Shown: positions 17,192 to 24,853 of the stretch, in pieces | Layout of the letters: each line of letters begins with the position of its first letter | Numbering within the stretch: the first letter of the stretch is position 1 | Assembly (NCBI GenBank): GCA_021155195.1 | Contig: JAJNPV010000050.1 | Coordinates: 186,001-250,000, forward strand | Direction of reading: 5' to 3' | DNA length: 64,000 bases | From: Ohtaekwangia sp. | Lineage (GTDB): Bacteria; Bacteroidota; Bacteroidia; Cytophagales; Cyclobacteriaceae | Notes under the pieces: generated by a model | Seen by the model: the letters and a program-made list of their open reading frames with translations, nothing else | What the model was told of the DNA's origin: nothing | Database searches by the model: none | Translations under genes and position numbers: made by a program

Positions 17192-19549
17192 ATGAAAAAA
17201 ATACTTTGGCTATTACTTATATGTCCAGCTGCGTGGGCTCAGCAACTAGCACCACTTACAGTAGAAAAAATTATGCGCGATCCGAAATGGATTGGGATAG
17301 CGCCCTCCAACATCAATTGGTCGGAAGACGGAAAGCAACTTTTTTTTAATTGGAACCCCGAAAATAACGATGGCGATTCGCTATACTCAATTACATTAAC
17401 CAATCGCACACCTCAAAAGGTGAGTCCTGCTGTCAGGCGCTCGCTACCAGTTTCATTCAGCAGTTCTTATACTAAAAGTTTTACCAAAAAACTTTATGAA
17501 AAAAATGGTGATCTTTTTCTGCTGGATATTCCCACCGGGAAAACCACACAAATAACCAATACTCTTGAACGCGAATCAAATCCTTCATTTTCATTAGATG
17601 AAAAGAAAGTTCTTTTTACAGCCGATGGAAATCTATTTCGGTGGGAAATAGGCACGGGCTCGTTCACTCAACTCACCAATTTTCGCAAAGGCAATAAACG
17701 TCCGGAAGCAAAACAATCGGAGCAAGAAAAATGGTTGAAGGAAGATCAGCTGGCCTATTTTGAAATTTTAAAACAACGAAGCGATTCGCGCAAAGCATCA
17801 GAAAAGAATCGCAAAGGAGATCAGCCAATACGGCCAAAAGAAATTTACATTGATGATAAAAATGTAAATGACATTGAGTTAAGTCCGGATGAAAATTTTA
17901 TTACCTATCGATTGACTAAAAACGGAGGTGGAAAAAATACCATCGTTCCAAACTACGTAACTGAATCGGGCTTTACAGAAGATATCCCTGCCCGCACAAA
18001 AGTAGGCGTGACACAAAATGTTACTGAGCTTTTTGTATATGATATAAAGCGCGATACGGTGATGGTTGTTAAAACCGATCAGATCACCGGCATCTTTGAT
18101 GCCCCTGAGTTTTTAAAAGACTATCCTGCCAAGCCAACAAAAAATGAGAAAGAAAAGAAACCAACTCCACGACCTGTAAATTTTTCAGGGTTGATTTGGT
18201 CGGCTGATGGAAAAAATAATGCGCTTGTTGCCCGGTCGCAAGACAATAAAGATCGCTGGATTCTCTCCCTCAATCTCGCCACTCAGAAATTAACGCTCAT
18301 CGATCATCAGCATGATGATGCCTGGATTGGTGGACCGGGCACGGGTGGTTTCTTTGGTGGCGCCAATATAGGCTGGTTAGCCGATAACAAAACCGTTTGG
18401 TTTCAGTCAGAGGAAAGTGGCTACTCTCATTTATATGCTTTCGATGTTTCCACAAACAAAAAGCAAGCGCTTACGTCCGGAAAATTTGAGGTACAGTCTG
18501 TAACGCTTTCGCGCGATAAGAAATTCTTTTACCTGATTACCAATGAAGAACATCCGGGCGAAAAGCATTTCTACAAAATGTCAGTAACCGGTGGCAAACG
18601 TGAAAAACTTACCACGGGCACCGGAGCCAATGAAGTAGATCTTTCACCTGACGAAAAATGGCTGGCTATTCGTTACTCGTATAGCAATAAACCGTGGGAA
18701 CTTTACCTACAGGAAAACAAATCAGGCGCTAAGCCACAACAAATCACAAATTCACTTACAGCAGAATTCAAATCGTACAACTGGCGTGAGCCCGAAGTAA
18801 CAACCTTCAAAGCGCGCGATGGTGCCGATGTGTATACTCGCATCTACAAGCCCGAAAAGCCAAATGGAGCTGCGGTTGTGTTTGTGCATGGTGCCGGCTA
18901 CTTGCAAAACGCGCATAAGTGGTGGAGCAGCTACTTCCGTGAATATATGTTTCATAACCTATTGGTAGATAAAGGGTACACCGTTCTTGATCTGGATTAT
19001 CGCGCCAGTGCAGGGTATGGCCGAGATTGGCGCACAGGCATCTATCGCTTTATGGGTGGTAAAGATTTAACTGATAATGTGGATGGCGCAAAATGGTTGA
19101 CCGAAAAGCATGGCATTGATCCAAAACGGATAGGCGTGTATGGTGGATCGTATGGTGGCTTCATCACGTTGATGGGTATGTTTACTACTCCGGATGTATT
19201 TGCCGCAGGCGCTGCTTTGCGACCTGTAACCGATTGGGCTCAGTATAATCATGGATACACGGCTAACATTTTAAATGTTCCGTATCAGGATAGCATTGCC
19301 TATGTAAAAAGTTCACCCCTTTATCATGCCGAGGGATTGAAAGGCCATTTACTGATTTGTCATGGAATGGTGGATGTGAATGTTCATTTTCAGGATGCTG
19401 TAAAACTCTCGCAACGTTTGATTGAATTGGGCAAAGACAACTGGGAACTTGCCGCCTATCCCATGGAAGATCATGGGTTTGTAGAGCCAAGCAGTTGGAC
19501 AGATGAATATAAGCGAATCTTAAAATTGTTTGAATTGAATTTGAAATAG
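17192..19549 (+). CDS. Exported S9-family prolyl oligopeptidase-like serine peptidase
   Basis: 785 aa with a signal peptide (MKKILWLLLICPAAWA). Residues of about 25-540 form a beta-propeller built from WD/PD40-type units (LSPDENFITYRL, VDLSPDEKWLAIRYSY). The C-terminal alpha/beta-hydrolase domain begins near 555 (AVVFVHGAGYLQ). The nucleophile lies in YGGSYGGF (about Ser652), the Asp in GMVDVNVHF (about 727) and the His in MEDHGF (about 759). This is the DPP-IV/acylaminoacyl-peptidase type, which cleaves short peptides, here in the periplasm. The gene is monocistronic, with a strong terminator 30 bp after its stop. Confidence 0.92.
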   Translation: MKKILWLLLICPAAWAQQLAPLTVEKIMRDPKWIGIAPSNINWSEDGKQLFFNWNPENNDGDSLYSITLTNRTPQKVSPAVRRSLPVSFSSSYTKSFTKKLYEKNGDLFLLDIPTGKTTQITNTLERESNPSFSLDEKKVLFTADGNLFRWEIGTGSFTQLTNFRKGNKRPEAKQSEQEKWLKEDQLAYFEILKQRSDSRKASEKNRKGDQPIRPKEIYIDDKNVNDIELSPDENFITYRLTKNGGGKNTIVPNYVTESGFTEDIPARTKVGVTQNVTELFVYDIKRDTVMVVKTDQITGIFDAPEFLKDYPAKPTKNEKEKKPTPRPVNFSGLIWSADGKNNALVARSQDNKDRWILSLNLATQKLTLIDHQHDDAWIGGPGTGGFFGGANIGWLADNKTVWFQSEESGYSHLYAFDVSTNKKQALTSGKFEVQSVTLSRDKKFFYLITNEEHPGEKHFYKMSVTGGKREKLTTGTGANEVDLSPDEKWLAIRYSYSNKPWELYLQENKSGAKPQQITNSLTAEFKSYNWREPEVTTFKARDGADVYTRIYKPEKPNGAAVVFVHGAGYLQNAHKWWSSYFREYMFHNLLVDKGYTVLDLDYRASAGYGRDWRTGIYRFMGGKDLTDNVDGAKWLTEKHGIDPKRIGVYGGSYGGFITLMGMFTTPDVFAAGAALRPVTDWAQYNHGYTANILNVPYQDSIAYVKSSPLYHAEGLKGHLLICHGMVDVNVHFQDAVKLSQRLIELGKDNWELAAYPMEDHGFVEPSSWTDEYKRILKLFELNLK

Positions 19550-19574
19550 CATTAGAAACTAAAAGATCAAAGTT

Positions 19575-19602
19575 AAAAGCAGCCTCATGGGCTGCTTTTT
19601 TT
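19575..19602 (+). terminator. Terminator of the S9 peptidase gene
   Basis: The stem AAAAGCAGCC/GGCTGCTTTT with a 5-nt loop is followed by a run of T (ctttttttatttt). It begins about 26 bp after the stop codon at 19549. Confidence 0.9.
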
Positions 19603-19659
19603 ATTTTAACATCAACCTATAAGTTAGACTAAGTGTCTATCCATTAACATTGACTATTT

Positions 19660-20034
19660 ATGAAGAGACTATATCTATTCTATTTCTTCTTGGCTCTCCG
19701 CTTATCCTGCCAAACAGAAGATCTTAGGACTGAAATAATCTTGCGTGTAAAAGAAAACAAGATAGGTTGCTCCGGACATGAGGGACAAACCGAGTGCTAT
19801 TTAGTTCAGCATGGGGACTACATTAACTCTAACACCTGGCAATATTTCTATGATCAAATTGAAGGTTTTGAATATGAACCCGGCTTTGTTTACAAATTAT
19901 TGGTAGCCAAAGAGCCTGTTAAAAATCCTCCAATAGATGCATCAAACATTAAATACATCCTTATAAAGGAGTTTTCCAAAGAAGTTAATACTTCGCTTCA
20001 TCTCTCGTTAGCGGTTTTATCTTACTCACTATGA
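19660..20034 (+). CDS. DUF4377-like small lipoprotein
   Basis: 124 aa. The N-terminus MKRLYLFYFFLALRLSCQ has a hydrophobic segment ending in a LSC lipobox, so the protein is probably a lipoprotein. The mature part matches the DUF4377 pattern: a CSG...TECYLVQ region with two Cys, then a NTWQYFYDQIEGFEYEPGF-type stretch and a NPPIDASNIKYIL stretch. DUF4377 domains occur in exported proteins, including META/HslJ-like heat-shock lipoproteins; their role is unknown. The last 15 residues (LHLSLAVLSYSL) are unusually hydrophobic for this family, where one expects a Lys-rich end, so a late frameshift is possible. Confidence 0.75.
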   Translation: MKRLYLFYFFLALRLSCQTEDLRTEIILRVKENKIGCSGHEGQTECYLVQHGDYINSNTWQYFYDQIEGFEYEPGFVYKLLVAKEPVKNPPIDASNIKYILIKEFSKEVNTSLHLSLAVLSYSL

Positions 20035-20064
20035 TCAATACAAACATTGAAAGTTACTGATCAT

Positions 20065-20081
20065 TTAAACCAATGGTTTAA
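20065..20081. promoter_or_regulatory. 17-bp inverted repeat TTAAACCA-A-TGGTTTAA
   Basis: A perfect 8+1+8 inverted repeat in the spacer between the DUF4377 gene and the ATP-grasp genes, 86 bp before the micro-ORF. With a 1-nt centre it is a better operator than terminator candidate. The rest of 20035-20166 is very AT-rich and holds no other signal except a weak -7-like GACATTTG at 20152. Confidence 0.4.
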
Positions 20082-20166
20082 GTATATGGCTAATCTCAGT
20101 CTTTACCTTATAAATTATTAGCATAATATTATTTTAATAATAATATTTATAGACATTTGTATCACT

Positions 20167-20214
20167 ATGGCAAATAGGATTTACTCTGCACCCACTGTGG
20201 TTGTTGCTGAATGA
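20167..20214 (+). CDS. Possible 15-aa peptide gene overlapping the ATP-grasp start
   Basis: ATG at 20167 opens a 15-codon frame (MANRIYSAPTVVVAE) whose TGA stop at 20212-20214 overlaps the ATG of the ATP-grasp gene as ATGA. This is the geometry of translational coupling. A -7-like GACATTTG lies 7 bp before it. ATP-grasp ligases often modify or extend small peptides, so a substrate peptide is an attractive idea. A regulatory leader ORF or a chance ORF would look the same. Coding potential cannot be judged at this length. Confidence 0.3.
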   Translation: MANRIYSAPTVVVAE

Positions 20215-21368
20215 CGTTCCTCAACAATCCTGCGGCTTATAAAGTATGGATCTTTGCTCCATTTTTGGAGACGGATGACGCCACCCTTAAATTCTATTAC
20301 GATTACACACAAAGCATAGCCGAGTACACCAAAGTATTTGATGAAGTGAATTGCGAATGGGAATGGATGAACATTACATTGGCAAACCTTCCTCAAGCTA
20401 TTATCAAGGTAAATACCAACCTCGGCAAAGAGAACATCGTGCTCAATCTCTGCGATGGAGACGAAATCAATGATGTACCAGGCATTTCGGTCATTCATGC
20501 GCTAGATGCCAGCGGAATAACCTACACGGGCTCCGATTCGCATTTTTATAATGTTACCACTTCAAAAATCACGATGAAGCAAGCCTTCGATCAGCATGGT
20601 GTAGCTATACCAAAGTGGGTTAAACTAAATGGACATATCGATAAGCAGATGTTTCAAAAAACAGGAATGCCTGCTATTGTTAAGCCAGCCATATCAGCAG
20701 GCAGTATGGGCATAAGCGTAAAAAATGTAGTAAGCGATTTTGATGAGTTGAAGGATGTAATGACTACCATCAAAAAGGGGTTCAAAGGCTGGAACCTGCA
20801 TGGAGCGGGATTACTGGCCGAACAATTCATTATCGGAAAAGAGTTTACCACCTTTTTAGTAGGCTCGCACGATCAACCCGATCAGATCAAATTCTATTGC
20901 CCTATTGAGCGCGTGTTCCATCATTCGTTACCGGAAAAGGAACAGTTCTTATCTTTTGAAAGACTATGGGAAGCGTATGATCAGGAAAGCCCAATGCCTA
21001 ATGATGAGTTTTTCTATGAATATAGGCCAGTGCATACACCCGAGCTGGCCAACCAACTCAAAGAACTAAGCATTGATGCCTTCAAGGCTGTAAAAGGTAT
21101 GGGCTATGCCCGTCTCGACATTCGCATGGAAAAAGACACGAATAAACTTTTTGTGTTGGAGATCAATGCACAGTGCGGTTTGAGCGATGATGAAAACTAC
21201 ACTTCTATTGGAGCAATTTTGCGCTTGAGCAACAAAACATTCACCGATTTGATTGTAGAAGTGTTGGACGATGCCTTACTTCGTAAGGCACCCGTATTAC
21301 ATGAAGTTCCGATCCGTAAAGCAAATACAAAGAAATCAGCACCGGCATTCACCCGTCTGCGCGGATAA
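20211..21368 (+). CDS. D-Ala-D-Ala ligase-like ATP-grasp enzyme
   Basis: 385 aa. The layout is that of D-Ala-D-Ala ligases. An N-terminal preATP-grasp domain (residues 1-110, KVWIFAPFLE, IVLNLCDGDEINDVPGIS) is followed by the central domain with ATP-binding IVKPAISAGSMGIS (Lys158) and LLAEQFIIGKEFTT. The C-terminal Mg2+ site is ARLDIR...FVLEINAQ (Asp303, Glu317, Asn319). All catalytic positions look intact. It would join a carboxylate to an amine through an acyl-phosphate. It is longer than Ddl (about 300-360 aa) and paired with a second ATP-grasp gene 21 bp downstream, so it is unlikely to be the housekeeping ddl. The substrate, a peptide or amino acid, is unknown. It starts within the stop codon of a 15-aa ORF. 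Confidence 0.85.
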   Translation: MTFLNNPAAYKVWIFAPFLETDDATLKFYYDYTQSIAEYTKVFDEVNCEWEWMNITLANLPQAIIKVNTNLGKENIVLNLCDGDEINDVPGISVIHALDASGITYTGSDSHFYNVTTSKITMKQAFDQHGVAIPKWVKLNGHIDKQMFQKTGMPAIVKPAISAGSMGISVKNVVSDFDELKDVMTTIKKGFKGWNLHGAGLLAEQFIIGKEFTTFLVGSHDQPDQIKFYCPIERVFHHSLPEKEQFLSFERLWEAYDQESPMPNDEFFYEYRPVHTPELANQLKELSIDAFKAVKGMGYARLDIRMEKDTNKLFVLEINAQCGLSDDENYTSIGAILRLSNKTFTDLIVEVLDDALLRKAPVLHEVPIRKANTKKSAPAFTRLRG

Positions 21369-21389
21369 CCACTATCAAATTATTTCCCA

Positions 21390-22871
21390 ATGAAAGTTTG
21401 CGTTCTCCAGCCTGATTATAGCACGTCCGATGTTGATTATCAGCATTACGATCCAGCCCGCAACCTGAGCGCACTGCTTCCCAACGATCAGGTGGATCAT
21501 GTGTTACTTAACAAGCTCACCACCTACAAGCAGCTGAAAGAACTCCGAAAAAATAAATACGATATCTATGTAAACCTGTGCGAAGGCTATTTAGACTGGT
21601 CAATCCCTTCTATTGATGTAATCAATGCCTTGGATGCCCTTAACCTTCCTTACACTGGTCCAAATGCTATTTTATACGATCCGCCAAAGCCTTTAATGAA
21701 ATATGTGGCTTATTGTGCGGGCGTTAATAACCCAAACTTTGCTGAAGTCAATAGCCCAAAGAATCTTGCGGAGAAAGTTAAACATCTAACCTTTCCTCTT
21801 TTTGTAAAACCTGCCAAGGCCGGTGATAGTTTAGGTGTTGATGAGCATTCATTAGCAAATGACTTAGCCCAACTACAAAGCAAGATTGAAGATTTGATAG
21901 CCGAAGGGTATGATGATATTCTGGTTGAGGAATACATAGCCGGACAGGAATATACCGTGTTGGTGGCCGCTAATGTTGGTTCTGTTGGCTGCAAGGCATT
22001 AAGTCCTATTGAGTATCAATTCCCGAAAGGATTTAAATTTAAAACCTACGCACTTAAAACTTCGGAACTACATACCGATGTAAACAAACCCTGCACAAAC
22101 AAAGAAGTGGAAGCCAAATTAAAATCGGCTGCCGAAAAGATCTTCAATGGCTTTTCGGGTGTGGGTTATGCGCGGTTAGACTTTCGTGTGAATAAAGACT
22201 TAGAAGTTTATTTTCTTGAAATCAACTTCACCTGCTCAGTTTTTTATGAGAATGGCTATGAAGGTTCTGCCGATTATATCCTGCAGTACGACTCAATCGG
22301 CAAAGCCGGTTTCTTAAAACACATTATTGCCGAAGGCATTGCACGCCATGAAGCCAAACAGAAAAAATATAAAGTAAAAGGCAACTCCATCAATGGCTAT
22401 GGTATTATTGCTCAAAAGCAATTGCGAAAAGGAGAAGTTATTTTTCAAATTGAAGAAACTGCACAGCGCATTGTAACCAAACGCTACGTTGAAAAAAACT
22501 GGACGGCTGAACAGTTAGAAGTATTCAGGCAATACGCGTATCCAATCTCAGACGAAGTATATATCCTGTGGGATCACAAACCCCAAAACTGGGCACCACA
22601 AAATCATTGCTGCGATCCCAATACAGTTTACGATGGATTGAATCTTATTGCCTTGCGGGATATTGATACCGATGAAGAACTCACACTCGACTATGCCGAT
22701 TTACTGGACGATAATATACAATCTTTTGTATGCACGTGTAGCAGTCCAAACTGCCGTAAAATCGTTTCGGGCAGTACTGAAAATTCCATCACCCAACGTG
22801 AAAAATTTTCCTGGAAAGGGCGTATGATCATTAACAAATCCGATTCAGACTTAAACTCGGCAATGGGTTAA
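21390..22871 (+). CDS. ATP-grasp ligase fused to a SET-domain methyltransferase
   Basis: 493 aa with two modules. Residues 1-320 are a Ddl-like ATP-grasp: VNLCEGYLDWSIPSID, FVKPAKAGDSLGVDE (Lys140), ILVEEYIAGQEYTV, and the Mg2+ site ARLDFR...YFLEINF (Asp264, Glu277, Asn279). Residues of about 325-460 are a SET domain. INGYGIIAQKQLRKGEVIF is the opening strand pair, NHCCDPN (405-411) is the SAM/knot motif NHxCxPN, LTLDY (431-435) is the second knot motif, and a post-SET-like Cys cluster CTCSSPNC (448-455) may bind zinc. SET domains methylate lysine side chains, so the protein may both ligate and N-methylate one substrate. It forms an operon with the ATP-grasp gene before it. Domain calls are firm; the reaction is unknown. 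Confidence 0.85.
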   Translation: MKVCVLQPDYSTSDVDYQHYDPARNLSALLPNDQVDHVLLNKLTTYKQLKELRKNKYDIYVNLCEGYLDWSIPSIDVINALDALNLPYTGPNAILYDPPKPLMKYVAYCAGVNNPNFAEVNSPKNLAEKVKHLTFPLFVKPAKAGDSLGVDEHSLANDLAQLQSKIEDLIAEGYDDILVEEYIAGQEYTVLVAANVGSVGCKALSPIEYQFPKGFKFKTYALKTSELHTDVNKPCTNKEVEAKLKSAAEKIFNGFSGVGYARLDFRVNKDLEVYFLEINFTCSVFYENGYEGSADYILQYDSIGKAGFLKHIIAEGIARHEAKQKKYKVKGNSINGYGIIAQKQLRKGEVIFQIEETAQRIVTKRYVEKNWTAEQLEVFRQYAYPISDEVYILWDHKPQNWAPQNHCCDPNTVYDGLNLIALRDIDTDEELTLDYADLLDDNIQSFVCTCSSPNCRKIVSGSTENSITQREKFSWKGRMIINKSDSDLNSAMG

Positions 22872-22931
22872 CCCAAACAGGTTTTCAAATTGGGAATTGA
22901 AATGGATTATAAAACGTCTATTTTTATTCTT

Positions 22932-24032
22932 ATGAAAAAATTCATCCCCCCAATTCTCTGCTTTCTATTTAGTCTTCAAATACTTTCAGCCCAAACAGCT
23001 CAAAAACCTTTGCGCGTGGGGGTGGCCGGTTTAACTCACGGGCATGTAGGTTGGATTTTAGGTTATAAGAAAAGTGATGTTGTAGAAATAGTTGGTATTG
23101 CCGAATCCAACCGGGAGTTGGCAGAAAAATTATCAAAGCAATATGGGTTTAGCATGGATCTCGTGTATCCGAACCTGGATGAAATGCTGGACAAAACAAA
23201 ACCCGAAGCAGTCACGGCCTTCAATTCAATCTTCCAGCATTTAGAAGTTGTGAAAGCCTGCGCTCCACGAGGCATTCATGTGATGGTTGAAAAACCACTA
23301 TCGTACCGGCTTGATCATGCTAAGGAAATGGAAGCATTGGTAAAGAAGCACAACATCAAATTACTCACCAATTATGAAACCACCTGGTATGGCAGCAATC
23401 ACAAGGCATATGAACTCGTGAATACTGAAAACACAATTGGCGCGATTCGCAAAATCGTTGTTCATGATGGCCATCGTGGGCCGAAGGAAATTGGCGTTGG
23501 GCCTGAGTTTTTAACTTGGCTTACCGATCCCGTTCAAAACGGTGGTGGGGCATTAATCGATTTTGGTTGTTACGGAGCTAATCTCATTACGTGGTTAATG
23601 AAAGGCGAGCGGCCCATTTCAGTTAGCGCGGTTACACAGCAACTAAAACCAGAAATTTATACGAAGGTAGATGATGAGGCAACCATCATTCTCACCTATC
23701 CACATGCACAGGGCATTATTCAGGCTTCGTGGAATTGGCCGGTGAGTAGAAAAGATATGGAAGTGTATGGCCAAACGGGATATGTAAATACCATTGATGG
23801 ACTAAACATGCAGATTCGAAAAAGCGAAAACGAGAAAGAAGTTCCTTTCGTTGCTGAGCCTACTCAATTTCCTCAAGATGAACCGTTCGCTTACTTGGCC
23901 GCAGTTGTTCGGGGTGACATTAAATCTGATAACGATCTCTCCTCCCTAAAAATAAATATGATTGTGGTTGAGATATTAGACGCTGCACGAAAATCTGCCA
24001 AGGAAGGGAAGGTAGTTTATTTGAAGCGATAG
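22932..24032 (+). CDS. Exported Gfo/Idh/MocA-family oxidoreductase
   Basis: The start at 22932 begins a signal peptide (MKKFIPPILCFLFSLQILSA); a longer in-frame reading from 22890 would add 14 residues ahead of it. The 366-aa product has an N-terminal Rossmann fold (LRVGVAGLTHGHVGW) and the family EKP motif (VMVEKPLSY). The C-terminal alpha/beta substrate domain contains NGGGALIDFGCYGANLITW, whose GGALxDxGxY pattern is a family hallmark. These enzymes oxidise or reduce sugars with NAD(P). Export is unusual because NAD(P) is not free in the periplasm, and the signal peptide has no twin-arginine motif, so it may bind the cofactor tightly or have lost activity. It follows the ATP-grasp-SET gene by 60 bp. 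Confidence 0.85.
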   Translation: MKKFIPPILCFLFSLQILSAQTAQKPLRVGVAGLTHGHVGWILGYKKSDVVEIVGIAESNRELAEKLSKQYGFSMDLVYPNLDEMLDKTKPEAVTAFNSIFQHLEVVKACAPRGIHVMVEKPLSYRLDHAKEMEALVKKHNIKLLTNYETTWYGSNHKAYELVNTENTIGAIRKIVVHDGHRGPKEIGVGPEFLTWLTDPVQNGGGALIDFGCYGANLITWLMKGERPISVSAVTQQLKPEIYTKVDDEATIILTYPHAQGIIQASWNWPVSRKDMEVYGQTGYVNTIDGLNMQIRKSENEKEVPFVAEPTQFPQDEPFAYLAAVVRGDIKSDNDLSSLKINMIVVEILDAARKSAKEGKVVYLKR

Positions 24033-24046
24033 GAAATTATACTGAT

Positions 24047-24271
24047 ATGCTGATTGACCTAACTCATGACGAAGCTCTTGTTTTATTCGAAACCTTAGCG
24101 AGAGTAAATAAGACCAATTATGAAAATCTATTTGAAGATCAATCAGAACGGACTGTGCTCCAGAATATCGAATCACAATTAGAAAAAATTTTAGTTGAGC
24201 CTTTTGATTCAGATTATTTAAGTGTTCTGGAAGGAGCCAGAAATAGAATAAAAGAGTCTTCTAACATTTAG
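24047..24271 (+). CDS. Small acidic protein of unknown function
   Basis: 74 aa, 14 bp downstream of the oxidoreductase and probably co-transcribed. It is soluble and helical (LTHDEALVLFETLARVNK, LQNIESQLEKILVEPF), with no signal peptide, cysteine or membrane segment. The regular amphipathic composition supports it being a real gene. I do not recognise a family. Confidence 0.6.
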   Translation: MLIDLTHDEALVLFETLARVNKTNYENLFEDQSERTVLQNIESQLEKILVEPFDSDYLSVLEGARNRIKESSNI

Positions 24272-24355
24272 ATATGTTTATTTTTCTTTAACCTGTCCAA
24301 TTCCAGCAACCTCACTTGTTATTAGGTAAATCAATAACCTTAAAACAAAATCACA

Positions 24356-24709
24356 ATGGACGAATTCATTTTAATTTTCAGACATGAGGATGGCGGAAAG
24401 AAGGCCTCGCCCGAACAAATGCAAATCTGGATGCAACAAACTATGGATTGGATTGGTGGCATAGCCGCTCAAAACAAATTCAGTGGTGGTAATGGCTTAC
24501 CCTTTGATGATGCCCGCGTGGTACATCACAAAAACGTGGTAACCAACGGCCCGTTTGGCGAAATCAAAGAAACCATTGGTGGCTATATTATTGTAAAAGC
24601 AAATTCGGTTGACGAAGCCGTTGAGTTTGCCAAAGGCAGTCCCGTTTTGCAAGGCGATGGCAACACCGTAGAAGTGCGAAGAATTGCCAAACGTGACGGT
24701 GTACATTAA
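24356..24709 (+). CDS. YciI/DGPF-domain protein (partner of ECF42 sigma factor)
   Basis: 117 aa, a full-length member of the YCII-related family. The DGPF-type signature is present as NGPFGEIKETIGGYIIVKA (residues 63-81), with an N-terminal EFILIFRH strand and a C-terminal VEVRRI strand of the ferredoxin-like fold. Genes of this family lie next to ECF42 sigma factors across many phyla and are the usual targets of those factors. Here the sigma factor gene follows 140 bp downstream on the same strand. The biochemical function is not known; YciI of Haemophilus has a putative His/Asp active site. Confidence 0.88.
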   Translation: MDEFILIFRHEDGGKKASPEQMQIWMQQTMDWIGGIAAQNKFSGGNGLPFDDARVVHHKNVVTNGPFGEIKETIGGYIIVKANSVDEAVEFAKGSPVLQGDGNTVEVRRIAKRDGVH

Positions 24710-24745
24710 AAGTTAAAGAGCTGGCTAAAAAGTCGAATAATTGAA

Positions 24746-24853
24746 ATGTCATTCACGGATTTGACCAGAATCCTAATGAGTACTTGGAAAAAGAGAGCAC
24801 GGCTCAGGGCCGCTATGACAGCAGACCTTTTAGTCAGACCTAATTCATCATGA
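24746..24853 (+). CDS. Possible 35-aa basic peptide overlapping the sigma factor start
   Basis: An ATG at 24746 opens a 35-codon frame whose TGA overlaps the sigma factor ATG as ATGA. The product (MSFTDLTRILMSTWKKRARL at its start) is strongly basic. A second frame of the same stretch reads HGFDQNPNEYLEKESTAQGR and onward, which looks more protein-like but has no start codon. The stretch may therefore be debris of a deleted gene rather than a coupled small gene. Confidence 0.25.
   Translation: MSFTDLTRILMSTWKKRARLRAAMTADLLVRPNSS

Noticed and set aside
24740..24840. Start-less frame HGFDQNPNEYLEKESTAQGR before the sigma factor gene
   Set aside because: Protein-like but no start codon, preceded by a stop and only about 30 codons; listed only as possible debris.
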